Program-made: the position numbers and the translations under genes | Notes under the pieces: generated by a model | Databases searched by the model: none | Told to the model about the DNA's origin: nothing | The model's input: only the letters and a program-made list of their open reading frames with translations | Shown here: one piece after another, positions 18,443-27,546 of the stretch | Numbering within the stretch: the first letter of the stretch is position 1 | How the letters are laid out: every line of letters starts with the position of its first letter | DNA from: Candidatus Aminicenantota bacterium | Lineage (GTDB): Bacteria > Acidobacteriota > Aminicenantia > Aminicenantales > Aminicenantaceae | Assembly (NCBI GenBank): GCA_030603565.1 | Contig: JAUVXM010000001.1 | Location: forward strand, 1 to 64,000 | DNA: 64,000 nt | Direction of reading: 5' to 3'

Positions 18443-19237
18443 ATGAATAAAGAATTGAAAAACGAAGCTGTCATCCAATTTTCAGGTGGGATTGATTCTC
18501 TTTATGTTGCTTATATGCTTGCTCAAAAATATGACAGAATTCATCTTCTGACCTTCTATAAAGGTTACCTTCACTTTGGACTGAATTTCAGTAAGCCGAA
18601 TATAAAGAATTTAAAGAGGTTATTTGGAGAAGATAAGATAGTATTCAAAGTTGTTAACATGAAATCTCTGTTTAAAAAAATGGCAGTTAAAAACTTCTTT
18701 AGGGACTTAAAAAAGTTTGGAAATGAAATATCCTGGTGTATTCCATGCCGAGCGTCTATGACAATAATGAGTATTATATATGCAATTGAAAATGATATTA
18801 GGGACTTTACTGATGGGGCAAACTGGGAACAGGCCCCTGATCAAGATAATCTATTGACAACAGCAGATAATTACCCTGGTTATCTGAAATTATTGAGAGA
18901 ATTTTCTAAAACATACAGTGTTAATTATTTTTCCCCGGTATATAACCTAAATACAAGAAAAGAAAGAAGAGATCTGTTATTGGAAAAGGGATTTTATATT
19001 GACTGGAACAGCCTCGATGTAGAAAAACCAAAGTCTTTAAAGAATTTTGTTAAAAAGGATTTTTACAAAAGATATCAACCGATGTGTATTTCCGGCTGGC
19101 TCATTCACTGGAAAAGAAATTTATTTAATAAGAAAGAGGATGTTTCAGAAGAGAAAGTTTTAGATCTAGTCGAACCCAAATTGAGAAATATCGGAAAGGA
19201 ATTTATCAAAGACTGCTTGTCCCAAAAAATAAAATGA
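18443..19237 (+). CDS. PP-loop ATP pyrophosphatase (adenine nucleotide alpha hydrolase-like), substrate unknown
   Basis: A 264-residue protein with the PP-loop SGGIDS at about residues 12-17, the signature of enzymes that adenylate a substrate (QueC/ExsB, tRNA thiolases, NAD and GMP synthetases, N-acetyl sugar amidotransferases). A CIPC pair near residue 100 and a single Cys near the C-terminus (MCISGW) might bind zinc or carry sulfur. It does not look like a full-length member of any of these families. It overlaps the downstream methyltransferase by 4 nt (ATGA), so the two are translationally coupled and probably act on the same molecule. A good promoter lies just upstream. Confidence 0.7.
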   Translation: MNKELKNEAVIQFSGGIDSLYVAYMLAQKYDRIHLLTFYKGYLHFGLNFSKPNIKNLKRLFGEDKIVFKVVNMKSLFKKMAVKNFFRDLKKFGNEISWCIPCRASMTIMSIIYAIENDIRDFTDGANWEQAPDQDNLLTTADNYPGYLKLLREFSKTYSVNYFSPVYNLNTRKERRDLLLEKGFYIDWNSLDVEKPKSLKNFVKKDFYKRYQPMCISGWLIHWKRNLFNKKEDVSEEKVLDLVEPKLRNIGKEFIKDCLSQKIK

Positions 19238-20043
19238 AACCATGGCAGGTAAAGCTTTTCGAAAAAAGCCTGATGAAAAAAGAGAAAGTCAGGCTCATAT
19301 TAAAAACAACGGATTTTTCCCATAAAAAGGTATTTGACCTTGGCTGCTCAAATGGAACTGTTTCCTATTTTTTAAAAAAGACCGGTGGTAAATGGGTTCA
19401 TGCAGATCTTGATTTTGAAAATCTGATTACAGCAAAAAAAATTTTATTGAATAACCTTTTTTTATTTCCTGAGGATACAATTCCTTTGAAAGGCGATCAG
19501 TTTGATCTGGTTCTTGCCCTGGATATCCTTGAGCATATTGAAGATGAATCAATAATTCTGAAAGAAATTAAGAGGATTTTAAGAAATAATGGAAAAGTAA
19601 TAATTTCGACTCCTATAAGCGGGAAATATTTTATTTTAAACAGTTTAAAATCAATGTTCGGCTTGACTCCTGAAATATATGGACACAAAAGAGAAGGTTA
19701 CAGCTTGGCAAAACTAAGAGAAATGCTGAAAATGAATGGATTTCAGGTGATTCAATCTTCTACATATGCAAAGTTTTTTGTTGAATTATTTGAAATTACT
19801 CTAAATATCCTTTTTGTAAAAATAAACAAAAAAAGGAAAAGTAAATTAAGAAGCGGTGAAATATCACCTTCATCTGAAGCAGACATAAATAAAAATATAT
19901 TGCTTTTTAAAATTTATTCCACATTTATTTATCCAATAGTCTGTCTGATAACAAAAATTGACAAACTTTTATTTTTTAAAACCGGGTATGCGACCTTTAT
20001 TATAGCAAAAAAAAACACAAATCAATCCTTTCCCAGGGAGTAA
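19234..20043 (+). CDS. Class I SAM-dependent methyltransferase
   Basis: A 269-residue methyltransferase of the Methyltransf_11/UbiE-like type. Motif I is FDLGCSNGTVSYF (about residues 35-47) and the post-I/motif IV region is LDILEHIED. The C-terminal ~90 residues are hydrophobic and basic (FVELFEITLNILFV and YPIVCLITKIDKLLFF), which suggests membrane association and perhaps a lipid-linked substrate. The start overlaps the PP-loop gene by 4 nt. The substrate is unknown; coupling to an adenylating enzyme suggests a small-molecule or glycan modification. Confidence 0.75.
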   Translation: MKPWQVKLFEKSLMKKEKVRLILKTTDFSHKKVFDLGCSNGTVSYFLKKTGGKWVHADLDFENLITAKKILLNNLFLFPEDTIPLKGDQFDLVLALDILEHIEDESIILKEIKRILRNNGKVIISTPISGKYFILNSLKSMFGLTPEIYGHKREGYSLAKLREMLKMNGFQVIQSSTYAKFFVELFEITLNILFVKINKKRKSKLRSGEISPSSEADINKNILLFKIYSTFIYPIVCLITKIDKLLFFKTGYATFIIAKKNTNQSFPRE

Positions 20044-20071
20044 TGTGATATCCCCACTGCTTTTCCGCAAG

Positions 20072-21862
20072 TCAGATAACTTTTACCAGACGCAGTTCGC
20101 AATAGGAAACCGGATAGGTTAATCCGAAATTATTGAGTACCTGGGGGTGAATCTCGCCGACCCGGGCCCACAGCCCGGCATCACCCGTTAATTCAGCACA
20201 GCGGCCTTGGCAAAATGCCGGATGTGATACAGGTTTATAATCCCCTTTATAGTTAAGCTCGCGCATTACTGAGTCAAGCACCATGCGTCCTTCTGCATAG
20301 CCTGTTTCCGGCCCTATAATAGCGAAGGCCAGATGGCGGTACTCATTTGTTCCGGTTTCCATTTTGGGATTTATTAGCATGATATTCCCGACTTCAAATA
20401 TACGCTGAGGAACAGTTTTCCTGCGGTTTTTATAAAAAGTCTCCATAACCCCGGTCATAAGATGGCAGCGTGCTACTTTTTGTTCAATGGTCTTGGGATT
20501 TTTTATGATCACATGTTCTTTTCCCGGTTCCATCTGATATTTTGTAAAGTGTCTTTCCACAGATTGCAGATGCAGGCTCATGATCTCTGTAAAGCCCAGG
20601 CCGGTCATAGCCTCACGCACTATCTGACTGAGCTCTTCTTCTTTTCTGGCCTCTCCGATTGTGAGAGAGGGAACTAATTTGGTTTGGATATTCTTAAATC
20701 CATATCCGATAGCCAGGTCTTCAAATAAATCAACTTCATGCCGGATGTCGGAACGAAATGCCGGATAGCTTACTTCGTACACATCTTTTTTTGGTTCGAT
20801 ATTCAACCTCATTTTGCGTATATATCCCATAAATTCTTGTTTGGAAAAATCAAGCCCCAGCCAGTTTTGAGCTGCGTCCAGTTTAATATTGATTTTTTTC
20901 GGGGATAGATCCGGAGTCGCCTTTGGACCTTCCGGATAATTCATCTTTACAGTCTCGACTTCTCCTCCCAGTTCAATAAGGGCGCTGACAAGTGTATTGA
21001 GGGAATTAATGACTGCATCCTGGGTGATTCCGGTGACATCGACAAAAAGCCGGGAGGAGTTGATTTTACATTTGGTTTCATTACTGTTGATAATGGGTGG
21101 CATAGCCAGCACCAGATCATTTGCGTCCATAAGGATCGGATAGCGTTTGTAGTTATCCATAAGATGAGCATAGGCTACGCCTTTAGGGTGTTCTTCCAGA
21201 ATCTTTCGAGGAGTCATCTGTACTCCCGGCATTCCCAAAGGACAGAATTTAAATTCTATTGGATCTACAGTAGTATATTTTATAGGTGGAGTGAGTGTCC
21301 CCAGGTCATATACTCCGATCGAAGATAATTTCCGGTCGCGTCCGATCCCCCAATGGAGGTTTTCCTGAAGGCGCATAATCTCGCGTAGGCTAGTCTGATC
21401 AAGGGGCGGCATGGTGATTACAGCGCAGGCAATATAGGGCCGAAAGGTCTCTTTTTGGGAAAGGACCGGATCGACATTGACTTCGATATTTCCTTCTTTG
21501 ACAGTAAATTCGGATAAGCCTTTTTCAAGTTTGAGATATCCTTTAAGGGCCCGGGATAGTCCTCCGGTGTCAAAAAGGTCGGGCCGGTCAGCAAGTAGAT
21601 CGATTCGGATTACTTTGTCAGTGGCATATTTTTCAAAAGGCTCTTCACTTTCAAACCCGCAGAAATCGCAGCGTTTAGGGGGTTCCTCATGTTCCAGTCT
21701 GTCGTTGGGTGTTTGGCAGGCAGGGCATTGATATAATCCTAACTCTGCCGTATCTTCCACATCGCAGCCGAGCTGTTCCAGGGCATCCACCAGGACGTTC
21801 AGCTTATACTGTTTATTCAGCAGTTCATTTAACCGTTTTACACTTACTGTTACTACCGGCAT
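20072..21862 (-). CDS. pheT: Phenylalanyl-tRNA synthetase beta subunit, archaeal/eukaryotic type
   Basis: A 596-residue PheRS beta subunit of the shorter archaeal/eukaryal type rather than the ~800-residue bacterial type: the EMAP-like tRNA-binding N-terminus and the C-terminal anticodon-binding domain of bacterial PheT are absent. It works with PheS to attach phenylalanine to tRNA(Phe) in the cytoplasm. An insertion near the N-terminus holds two CxxC pairs (C46/C49 and C65/C68), a likely zinc ribbon. It overlaps pheS by 10 nt. Archaeal-type PheRS in a few bacterial groups (for example spirochaetes) is usually explained by ancient gene transfer. Confidence 0.88.
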   Translation of the reverse strand: MPVVTVSVKRLNELLNKQYKLNVLVDALEQLGCDVEDTAELGLYQCPACQTPNDRLEHEEPPKRCDFCGFESEEPFEKYATDKVIRIDLLADRPDLFDTGGLSRALKGYLKLEKGLSEFTVKEGNIEVNVDPVLSQKETFRPYIACAVITMPPLDQTSLREIMRLQENLHWGIGRDRKLSSIGVYDLGTLTPPIKYTTVDPIEFKFCPLGMPGVQMTPRKILEEHPKGVAYAHLMDNYKRYPILMDANDLVLAMPPIINSNETKCKINSSRLFVDVTGITQDAVINSLNTLVSALIELGGEVETVKMNYPEGPKATPDLSPKKINIKLDAAQNWLGLDFSKQEFMGYIRKMRLNIEPKKDVYEVSYPAFRSDIRHEVDLFEDLAIGYGFKNIQTKLVPSLTIGEARKEEELSQIVREAMTGLGFTEIMSLHLQSVERHFTKYQMEPGKEHVIIKNPKTIEQKVARCHLMTGVMETFYKNRRKTVPQRIFEVGNIMLINPKMETGTNEYRHLAFAIIGPETGYAEGRMVLDSVMRELNYKGDYKPVSHPAFCQGRCAELTGDAGLWARVGEIHPQVLNNFGLTYPVSYCELRLVKVI

Positions 21863-23382
21863 AATGACACCTCTCTGATTTTATCAAGGTCACTCCAGTA
21901 GAGTTCGCGTATGTCATTTATTCCGTATCTAAGCATTGCCAGCCGGTCAAGTCCGAGCCCCCAGGCTAAAACCGGCACTTTACATCCAAAAGGTCTGGTT
22001 ACTTCAGGTCGAAAAACACCTGAACCGCCTAATTCAATCCAGCTCTTTTTCGATTCCATATAGACAAACGCTTCCGCGCTTGGTTCTGTATAAGGAAAGA
22101 ATGCGGGTTTGAATTTAACCTTTTCAAATCCCATTTTTCGGTAAAACTCCTGCAATGTGCCGAGCAGGGTCGCTAAACTCGCAGCTTCATCGATGATAAC
22201 TCCGTCGACTTGAAAGAATTCCGGCAGATGTTTATAGCTGATAGCTTCATTTCTATAGACTTTCCCTACGCAAAATACCTTTCGGGGAGGATTCGGATCT
22301 TCCGCAAGTGCCCGGATTGTAGTTGATGTTGTGTGGGTGCGCAGTACCATTTCTTTTGCCCGGCTGAGGTTCCACTTATACCCCCATCCGGTCGAGCCGG
22401 TTTTCCAGCCGTTTTCATGAGTCTGTTTCACATTCTCAACGAACTTATCATGCGGCAGTTTAGCTTCAGCTGGACGAGTCAGGTAAAATGTATCCTGCAT
22501 GTCGCGGGCAGGGTGATCCTGGGGCTGGAATAAAGCATCGAAATCCCAGAAAGCTGATTCTGCCTGAGGGGAAACGATTTCTGTAAATCCCATCTCCAGG
22601 AAGGCTTTGCGTGTCTGCTGGATAATTTTCTGCATAGGATGGATTTTTGTAGGATATATTTTTTCTGCTTCCAGAGTGACATTATAGTGGCGCAGTTTGA
22701 TATTCTTCCATTCTCCGCTTTCAATGTCTTCCGGGCTTAGAATATTCTGTTCCTTGATGATTTTTATGTCTTCACTCAGGATTTTTCTGCCTGCATCAGT
22801 TAAGCAGGCAAGGCGGATGGTTCGTTCCTTTATTTTAGCCAGGGAAGTGCGCTTATTTAATAATTTATTTACCCTGGCAGGATCTATACCTTGATTTTCA
22901 AGTTGGTCCAAAAACAGGGTGCCGCTTTTTATGGCCAGTTCTATGGCCTTTTCGTCGGCATCAGGATTATCTATGGCCTTATGTCCGTCTTTGGTAATTA
23001 TAAGCTCGCCCTTATCTTTTTTCACCCATCCCCGCAGGGAGCTCCACTTGATGATATCACCCATGGGAATTTCTTTTTGTTTTGCGATCCGGGCCATTTC
23101 CTGCATGGGCATCCGGCCTTTCTCTGCCAGGATTGGGAGTACCTGCCTTTCGGGAAGACCCTTTTTCATCTGGTCTTCGGCACTATCGGATAGGATAAGT
23201 TCTTTGCGTAAGTGTTCTTTTAGAGTCAGCCATCCCTGTTCTTGAGCATAAATTAATGTAGCTGCGACTTGGGGATGTTCTACCCCTGATCTGGTTTCAA
23301 TTTGAGGGGTTGAAAGCTCCTGGTTTGAATCCAGGAGTACTTTAAATACTTTCCATTGGCGCTTACTGACTGTTTTTCTCAT
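21853..23382 (-). CDS. pheS: Phenylalanyl-tRNA synthetase alpha subunit, archaeal/eukaryotic type
   Basis: A 509-residue catalytic alpha subunit. The N-terminal ~220 residues contain winged-helix-like repeats typical of archaeal and eukaryotic PheS. The class II core follows, with motif 2 around KVFCVGKVYRNE and motif 3 around PVLAWGLGLDRLAM. Bacterial PheS is usually about 330-350 residues, so length and N-terminal domains both support the archaeal type. It starts 2 nt after the upstream amidohydrolase stop with no obvious Shine-Dalgarno, which suggests translational coupling, and overlaps pheT by 10 nt. Confidence 0.9.
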   Translation of the reverse strand: MRKTVSKRQWKVFKVLLDSNQELSTPQIETRSGVEHPQVAATLIYAQEQGWLTLKEHLRKELILSDSAEDQMKKGLPERQVLPILAEKGRMPMQEMARIAKQKEIPMGDIIKWSSLRGWVKKDKGELIITKDGHKAIDNPDADEKAIELAIKSGTLFLDQLENQGIDPARVNKLLNKRTSLAKIKERTIRLACLTDAGRKILSEDIKIIKEQNILSPEDIESGEWKNIKLRHYNVTLEAEKIYPTKIHPMQKIIQQTRKAFLEMGFTEIVSPQAESAFWDFDALFQPQDHPARDMQDTFYLTRPAEAKLPHDKFVENVKQTHENGWKTGSTGWGYKWNLSRAKEMVLRTHTTSTTIRALAEDPNPPRKVFCVGKVYRNEAISYKHLPEFFQVDGVIIDEAASLATLLGTLQEFYRKMGFEKVKFKPAFFPYTEPSAEAFVYMESKKSWIELGGSGVFRPEVTRPFGCKVPVLAWGLGLDRLAMLRYGINDIRELYWSDLDKIREVSLCR

Positions 23383-23384
23383 CT

Positions 23385-24662
23385 TTATTTTTTCTTTTTC
23401 ATGCGTTTACGGACTATCTTATCGAATTTATCTCTAAGTTGTGTCTGCACGCTTGTCTTTGGGATCAATTTTCCATTTATGATCACTTTATAAATCCCGG
23501 ATGTCATCTGAAGAGGGCTGCCTGTCCAGATCACTACATTGGCCATTTTACCTGCTTCCAGCGAACCTAACATATCATCTATTCCCAGGATTTTTGCCGG
23601 GTAGATGGTTAGGGCTTTTAGAGCTTCCTCCTCTTGAAGCCCGTGTGCGACTGAGATCGCTGCCGGAAGAGGGAGGTTGCGGATATTGTAGCTGCCGCCG
23701 CCAAAGCCCCCGGTAGCAAATGCAAACAGAATGCCTTTCTCTGCCAGCATCCCGGCGGCCCGGAAATATTTATCAAAGGGTTCCCAGCGCCCCGGCCCGG
23801 CTGTAGTTGCTACCCAGATAACCGGGATTTTTTCCTCAGCCAGCTTGTCGGCATATTTGTAAATGCCTTTTCCTGCCTGAATGACCCCTTTTAAATTGTA
23901 ATCATTGATTATACTTATAGCATTGCGCAGAGTGACTTCATCATTTGTCAGAAAGATTGCCCTGACTTTTCCGGTAACAACCGGGACCAGGGCTTCCGTC
24001 TCGAGGTCTCGTTTGGTAGTGTTTTCTTTGCTGTTTTTTTCGTTTTTCTTTTCTGAATATTTTAAGGCTTGGTCCAGTTTTTCTCTTATCAGAGTTACGG
24101 TGCCGGATAGGGTAGTGGGGTATTTGTTTTCTCCCCTGACTCCTATATTAAATATCTGGGCTGCATATTTTTTTATCACCATTTCCTGAGCCAGAGTACC
24201 TTCGAGGTTTAATATCACAGATTTTCCATTGATTATATTACGGGACCCGCTTGTTGTATGGACAGTAGTCACTCCTCCCATGCGGGTAACTTCAATAGTA
24301 TTATCCTCGGGGTTAATGGCATCATAAGGGTCCATTTGCGGCGTGACAAGGCCTACTTCATTCTGGTCGTTGCCGGCCCCGGGGTATCCGGTTACTCCGA
24401 CAGCGGTCATAAGAGCTATAATTCCGGGATAGACGTACTTGCCGCTTGCGTCGATAATCACTGCATCTGAGGGAGCTTTTATATCAGTTCCGATTTTAAA
24501 GATTTTTCCGTTTTGGATCAGGAGGTCTCCGTTTTTTATGGTCTTTCCAGTAACCGGAACAATGGTCCCGTTTTTTATCAGAATGGTTTCCTGGGGGAAG
24601 GCTGTAATAGCAGCCAGGAAGAACAGGAACAAACCGCTTATAAAATATGCTTTCTTATTCAT
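23385..24662 (-). CDS. Amidohydrolase-family protein lacking the metal-binding HxH motif (probable pseudoenzyme)
   Basis: A 425-residue exported protein with a signal peptide and the imidazolonepropionase-like amidohydrolase fold. Conserved entry (GKYVYPGI) and exit (LGSLEAGKMANVVIWTG) blocks are intact. Where active members have PG-x-ID-x-HxH, this protein reads PGIIALMTAVG, so both metal-ligand histidines are missing, and the later ligand histidines are also not evident. It is therefore probably inactive and may be a structural partner of the intact paralog encoded immediately upstream, with which it overlaps by 8 nt. AAAGGAGGG precedes the start. Confidence 0.75.
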   Translation of the reverse strand: MNKKAYFISGLFLFFLAAITAFPQETILIKNGTIVPVTGKTIKNGDLLIQNGKIFKIGTDIKAPSDAVIIDASGKYVYPGIIALMTAVGVTGYPGAGNDQNEVGLVTPQMDPYDAINPEDNTIEVTRMGGVTTVHTTSGSRNIINGKSVILNLEGTLAQEMVIKKYAAQIFNIGVRGENKYPTTLSGTVTLIREKLDQALKYSEKKNEKNSKENTTKRDLETEALVPVVTGKVRAIFLTNDEVTLRNAISIINDYNLKGVIQAGKGIYKYADKLAEEKIPVIWVATTAGPGRWEPFDKYFRAAGMLAEKGILFAFATGGFGGGSYNIRNLPLPAAISVAHGLQEEEALKALTIYPAKILGIDDMLGSLEAGKMANVVIWTGSPLQMTSGIYKVIINGKLIPKTSVQTQLRDKFDKIVRKRMKKKK

Positions 24663-25932
24663 GGTTCCCTCCCTTTACAGTAATACTGTCTTTTGTGTAA
24701 TCAAAATATATCTTACCTTCGATGATAGTCATAAGGCATTTTGTAAAGGAATCCAGGGGATGTTTGCTGAAAACCGCTATGTCACCGTCCTTGCCTGTTT
24801 CAAGGCTTCCTAAGCGATGGTCGATTTCCAGGGCCTTTGCTGCATTCAGAGTGATCATTTTTAATACCTCGATTTCAGGCAGGTCATTGTATTTTAAAAC
24901 CTTTGCTACATCCAGAAAAAGGTAACGGCTGACTCCGGGAGAAACAGAGTCGGTATTGACCACAATATTAACCCCGGCATCAAACATGATTTTAAAACCC
25001 CAGGGATTGCCGTCATAAGCTTCCTCTTTAAATCCCCAGGAGTCGACCCATCCTCCGTATGAGACTCCGGCCTCTGCCATTATGTCAGCCACTTTATAGC
25101 CGTCAATGCAATGGCTTATCTGCATAAGGTCCAGATCAAATTCTTTACAGAAATTTATCATCCAGACGATCTCATCCGCCCGGTATATATGGCAGTCAAT
25201 GCTCAACTTTTTTTCCAGGACCTGCTTTAATGTTTCCATTTTCAGGTCTTTTTTCGGAGGGATTATATCTTTTTCTTCAGCGGCTTTATCCTTTTCGTAT
25301 TTATCCCATTTGGCCTTATATTCGCGGGCTTCGATGAAGGCTTTCCGGGCGACATAGGCGTTTCCCATCCGGGTGGAAGGAGTTTTTCCTTTGGCCTGGC
25401 CGTAGGTGCGTTTGGGATTCTCTCCTAACGCCATTTTTAGCTGCTGACGGGCGTCCTGAATGATCATTTCTTCAACCGGGGCATTGTATTTAAGTTTAAT
25501 AGTTACATTTACTCCACCTATAACATTAGCACTTCCGTGCATGGTCTTAACAGCAGTTACTCCACCGGCCAGAGTTTTAAGTACGGAATCATGACCGGGG
25601 ATAAGGACATCTTTCATCCATATCTGGGGCGTTACAGGGTCTGTCGCCTCATTAATATCAGACATGCCGGTAAGGGCGTAATGAACATGGGTATCGATAA
25701 TTCCCGGCATTATATATTTCCCGCTGGTGTCGATTACTTTAATCCCGGCCGGAATCAATACATCTCTGCCGATAGCTGTTATCTTGCCATTGCGGATAAC
25801 AATGGTTCCATTTTTTATCGTTCCGTTGGTCATGGTCAGAACAGTTCCTCCTTTGAGAACCAGGTCCTGAGCTAAACCGGAGGCGGTAATAATAAGTATT
25901 AGGGCGGCTATAGAAACAAGTTTTTTTATCAT
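24655..25932 (-). CDS. Amidohydrolase, imidazolonepropionase-like
   Basis: A 425-residue exported amidohydrolase with a signal peptide (KKLVSIAALILIITASGL). The first metal motif DTHVHYAL (residues ~80-87) is present, as are ISHCID and the Asp in VVNTDSVSPG, so the metal centre looks intact. Secreted members of this group are often suspected to cleave peptide-like amides; the substrate is unknown. It is the first gene of a four-gene minus-strand operon: this gene, an inactive-looking paralog, pheS and pheT. AAGGAGG precedes the start. Confidence 0.8.
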   Translation of the reverse strand: MIKKLVSIAALILIITASGLAQDLVLKGGTVLTMTNGTIKNGTIVIRNGKITAIGRDVLIPAGIKVIDTSGKYIMPGIIDTHVHYALTGMSDINEATDPVTPQIWMKDVLIPGHDSVLKTLAGGVTAVKTMHGSANVIGGVNVTIKLKYNAPVEEMIIQDARQQLKMALGENPKRTYGQAKGKTPSTRMGNAYVARKAFIEAREYKAKWDKYEKDKAAEEKDIIPPKKDLKMETLKQVLEKKLSIDCHIYRADEIVWMINFCKEFDLDLMQISHCIDGYKVADIMAEAGVSYGGWVDSWGFKEEAYDGNPWGFKIMFDAGVNIVVNTDSVSPGVSRYLFLDVAKVLKYNDLPEIEVLKMITLNAAKALEIDHRLGSLETGKDGDIAVFSKHPLDSFTKCLMTIIEGKIYFDYTKDSITVKGGNHE

Positions 25933-26155
25933 ATTTCCTCCTTATATAAGGAAAATAAAAATTATTTCGATTGGAGATAATTCTATATGTTTTCCCCCTG
26001 ACTTTGCAAGCCCTATATCCTACAAGAGCCCCCCCATTTTTTCTAAGCTTCTGGGCCTTAAGCAAGAATCAGGTCAGTATGGCAGTATAGCAGTATTTTT
26101 TAATAATCTAACAATGAAACAATTTACAATTTGTATTTTACTTTATATTATATAT

Positions 26156-26182
26156 ATCGACATTTTTTATGAATAGCTCAGG
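26156..26182 (+). mobile_element. Terminal fragment of the 253-bp element family
   Basis: It begins ATCGACA and ends GAATAGCTCAGG, the right end of the family. It lies 28 nt upstream of the Gfo/Idh start. The preceding AT-rich 50 bp (26100-26155) may be a diverged inner part, but that is uncertain. The rest of this intergenic stretch (25933-26100) holds nothing I can name. Confidence 0.75.
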
Positions 26183-26210
26183 TTAGATTAAAGTTAAAAC
26201 AGGAGAAAAC

Positions 26211-27533
26211 ATGAAAAAAAATCGTAAAAAATTTAATCGGAGGCAGTTTCTTAAAAAACTGCCGGCAGCTGCAGTCGGAGTAGCTGCTTTTCCTTCTATA
26301 GTCCCGTCTTCGGTTTTTGGAAAGCCGGGCCGCCCTGCCCCCAGCAGCCGAGTCGTAATGGCAGGCATCGGTTTCGGCATGCAGGGAATCCCCAATATGA
26401 GGAACTTTTTAAGCAAGGATGAAGTAGAGTGGGTCGCAGTTTGTGATTTAGATGAGAAACACCTGGTAGAGGCGCGTGATATTGTCAATATAGAATACGG
26501 AAATAAAGATTGTGCTGTTTATCATGATTTCAGAAAACTCTGTGAGCGTAAAGATATCGATGCTGTCTCCATTGCCGTACCTGATCAGTGGCATGCCATT
26601 GTTGCAATAACCTGTGCCAGGGCAGGATTTGATATTTTCGGGGAAAAACCTTTGACTCACAGCCTGGTAGAAGGACGTGTCCTTTGTGATGCTGTCAAAC
26701 GTTACGGCCGTATCTGGCAGACCGGAAGCTGGCAGCGTTCGGTGGCAAATTTTCATCAAGCATCTGAGCTGGTCCGGAACGGGCGCATCGGCAAGGTCAA
26801 AAAGATCGAGGTCGGATTACCGTCCGGACACTATGATTTTGCCGGGACAAAAGGGCAGGAGACTATGGGGCCTCCACCTGAACATCTGGATTATGATTTC
26901 TGGCTAGGGCCTGCTCCTTATGCTCCTTACTGCCCGGCCCGTGTACACAGAAACTGGCGCTGGAATATGGACCTGGGCGGGGGACAGCTTATGGACTGGG
27001 TCGGACATCATGTAGATATCGCCCATTGGGGTATGGGTTGGGATTATACCGGCCCGGTTGAGGTTCAGGGCACAGGAGAATATACAAGGGCTGGAGTATG
27101 GAACAGCCCCACCCGTTATTATGTAGAAACCCGTTATGCTGACGGAACTCCCATGATAGTCGCGGGAGGATATCCTGAAATCCGCAGTGGCACAAAGTGG
27201 ATTGGTGAATACGGCTGGGTCTGGTGTAACCGGGGCGGCCTGGAAGCAGATCCGATATCTTTGCTTGATGAGTTTATAGGTCCTGATGAAGAGAGATTGT
27301 ATAAAAGCAGGGACCATTTTCAAAATTTTCTGGATTGTCTAAAGCTGCGAAAACAGACTATTACTCCAGCTGAAGTGGCCCACCGTTCAGCCAGTGTGGG
27401 ACACCTCGGGGTTATCGCTATTGAACTGGGGCGAAAAATTAGCTGGGATCCAAAAACCGAGACTATTAAGGGCGACCCTGAAGCTACTCGTTTGTTGAGC
27501 CGTGCTTATCGTAAGCCCTGGCAATTAGGTTAG
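26211..27533 (+). CDS. Tat-exported Gfo/Idh/MocA family oxidoreductase
   Basis: A 440-residue oxidoreductase with a twin-arginine signal (NRRQFLKKLPAAAVGVAAF). A Rossmann NAD(P)-binding domain follows (VVMAGIGFGMQGIPNM), then the conserved EKP motif (GEKPLTHS) and the Gfo/Idh/MocA C-terminal domain. Exported members are best known from glucose-fructose oxidoreductase, which keeps its NADP tightly bound. Sugar or glycoside oxidation in the periplasm is the likely role; the exact substrate is unknown. AGGAG precedes the start. The HEAT-repeat gene begins 13 nt after its stop. Confidence 0.85.
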   Translation: MKKNRKKFNRRQFLKKLPAAAVGVAAFPSIVPSSVFGKPGRPAPSSRVVMAGIGFGMQGIPNMRNFLSKDEVEWVAVCDLDEKHLVEARDIVNIEYGNKDCAVYHDFRKLCERKDIDAVSIAVPDQWHAIVAITCARAGFDIFGEKPLTHSLVEGRVLCDAVKRYGRIWQTGSWQRSVANFHQASELVRNGRIGKVKKIEVGLPSGHYDFAGTKGQETMGPPPEHLDYDFWLGPAPYAPYCPARVHRNWRWNMDLGGGQLMDWVGHHVDIAHWGMGWDYTGPVEVQGTGEYTRAGVWNSPTRYYVETRYADGTPMIVAGGYPEIRSGTKWIGEYGWVWCNRGGLEADPISLLDEFIGPDEERLYKSRDHFQNFLDCLKLRKQTITPAEVAHRSASVGHLGVIAIELGRKISWDPKTETIKGDPEATRLLSRAYRKPWQLG

Positions 27534-27546
27534 GAAAGAGGATAAT

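Noticed and set aside
22891..23245. Open frames of about 100 codons on the plus strand
   Set aside because: They run opposite to pheS, which is certain; they show no motif or ribosome site.
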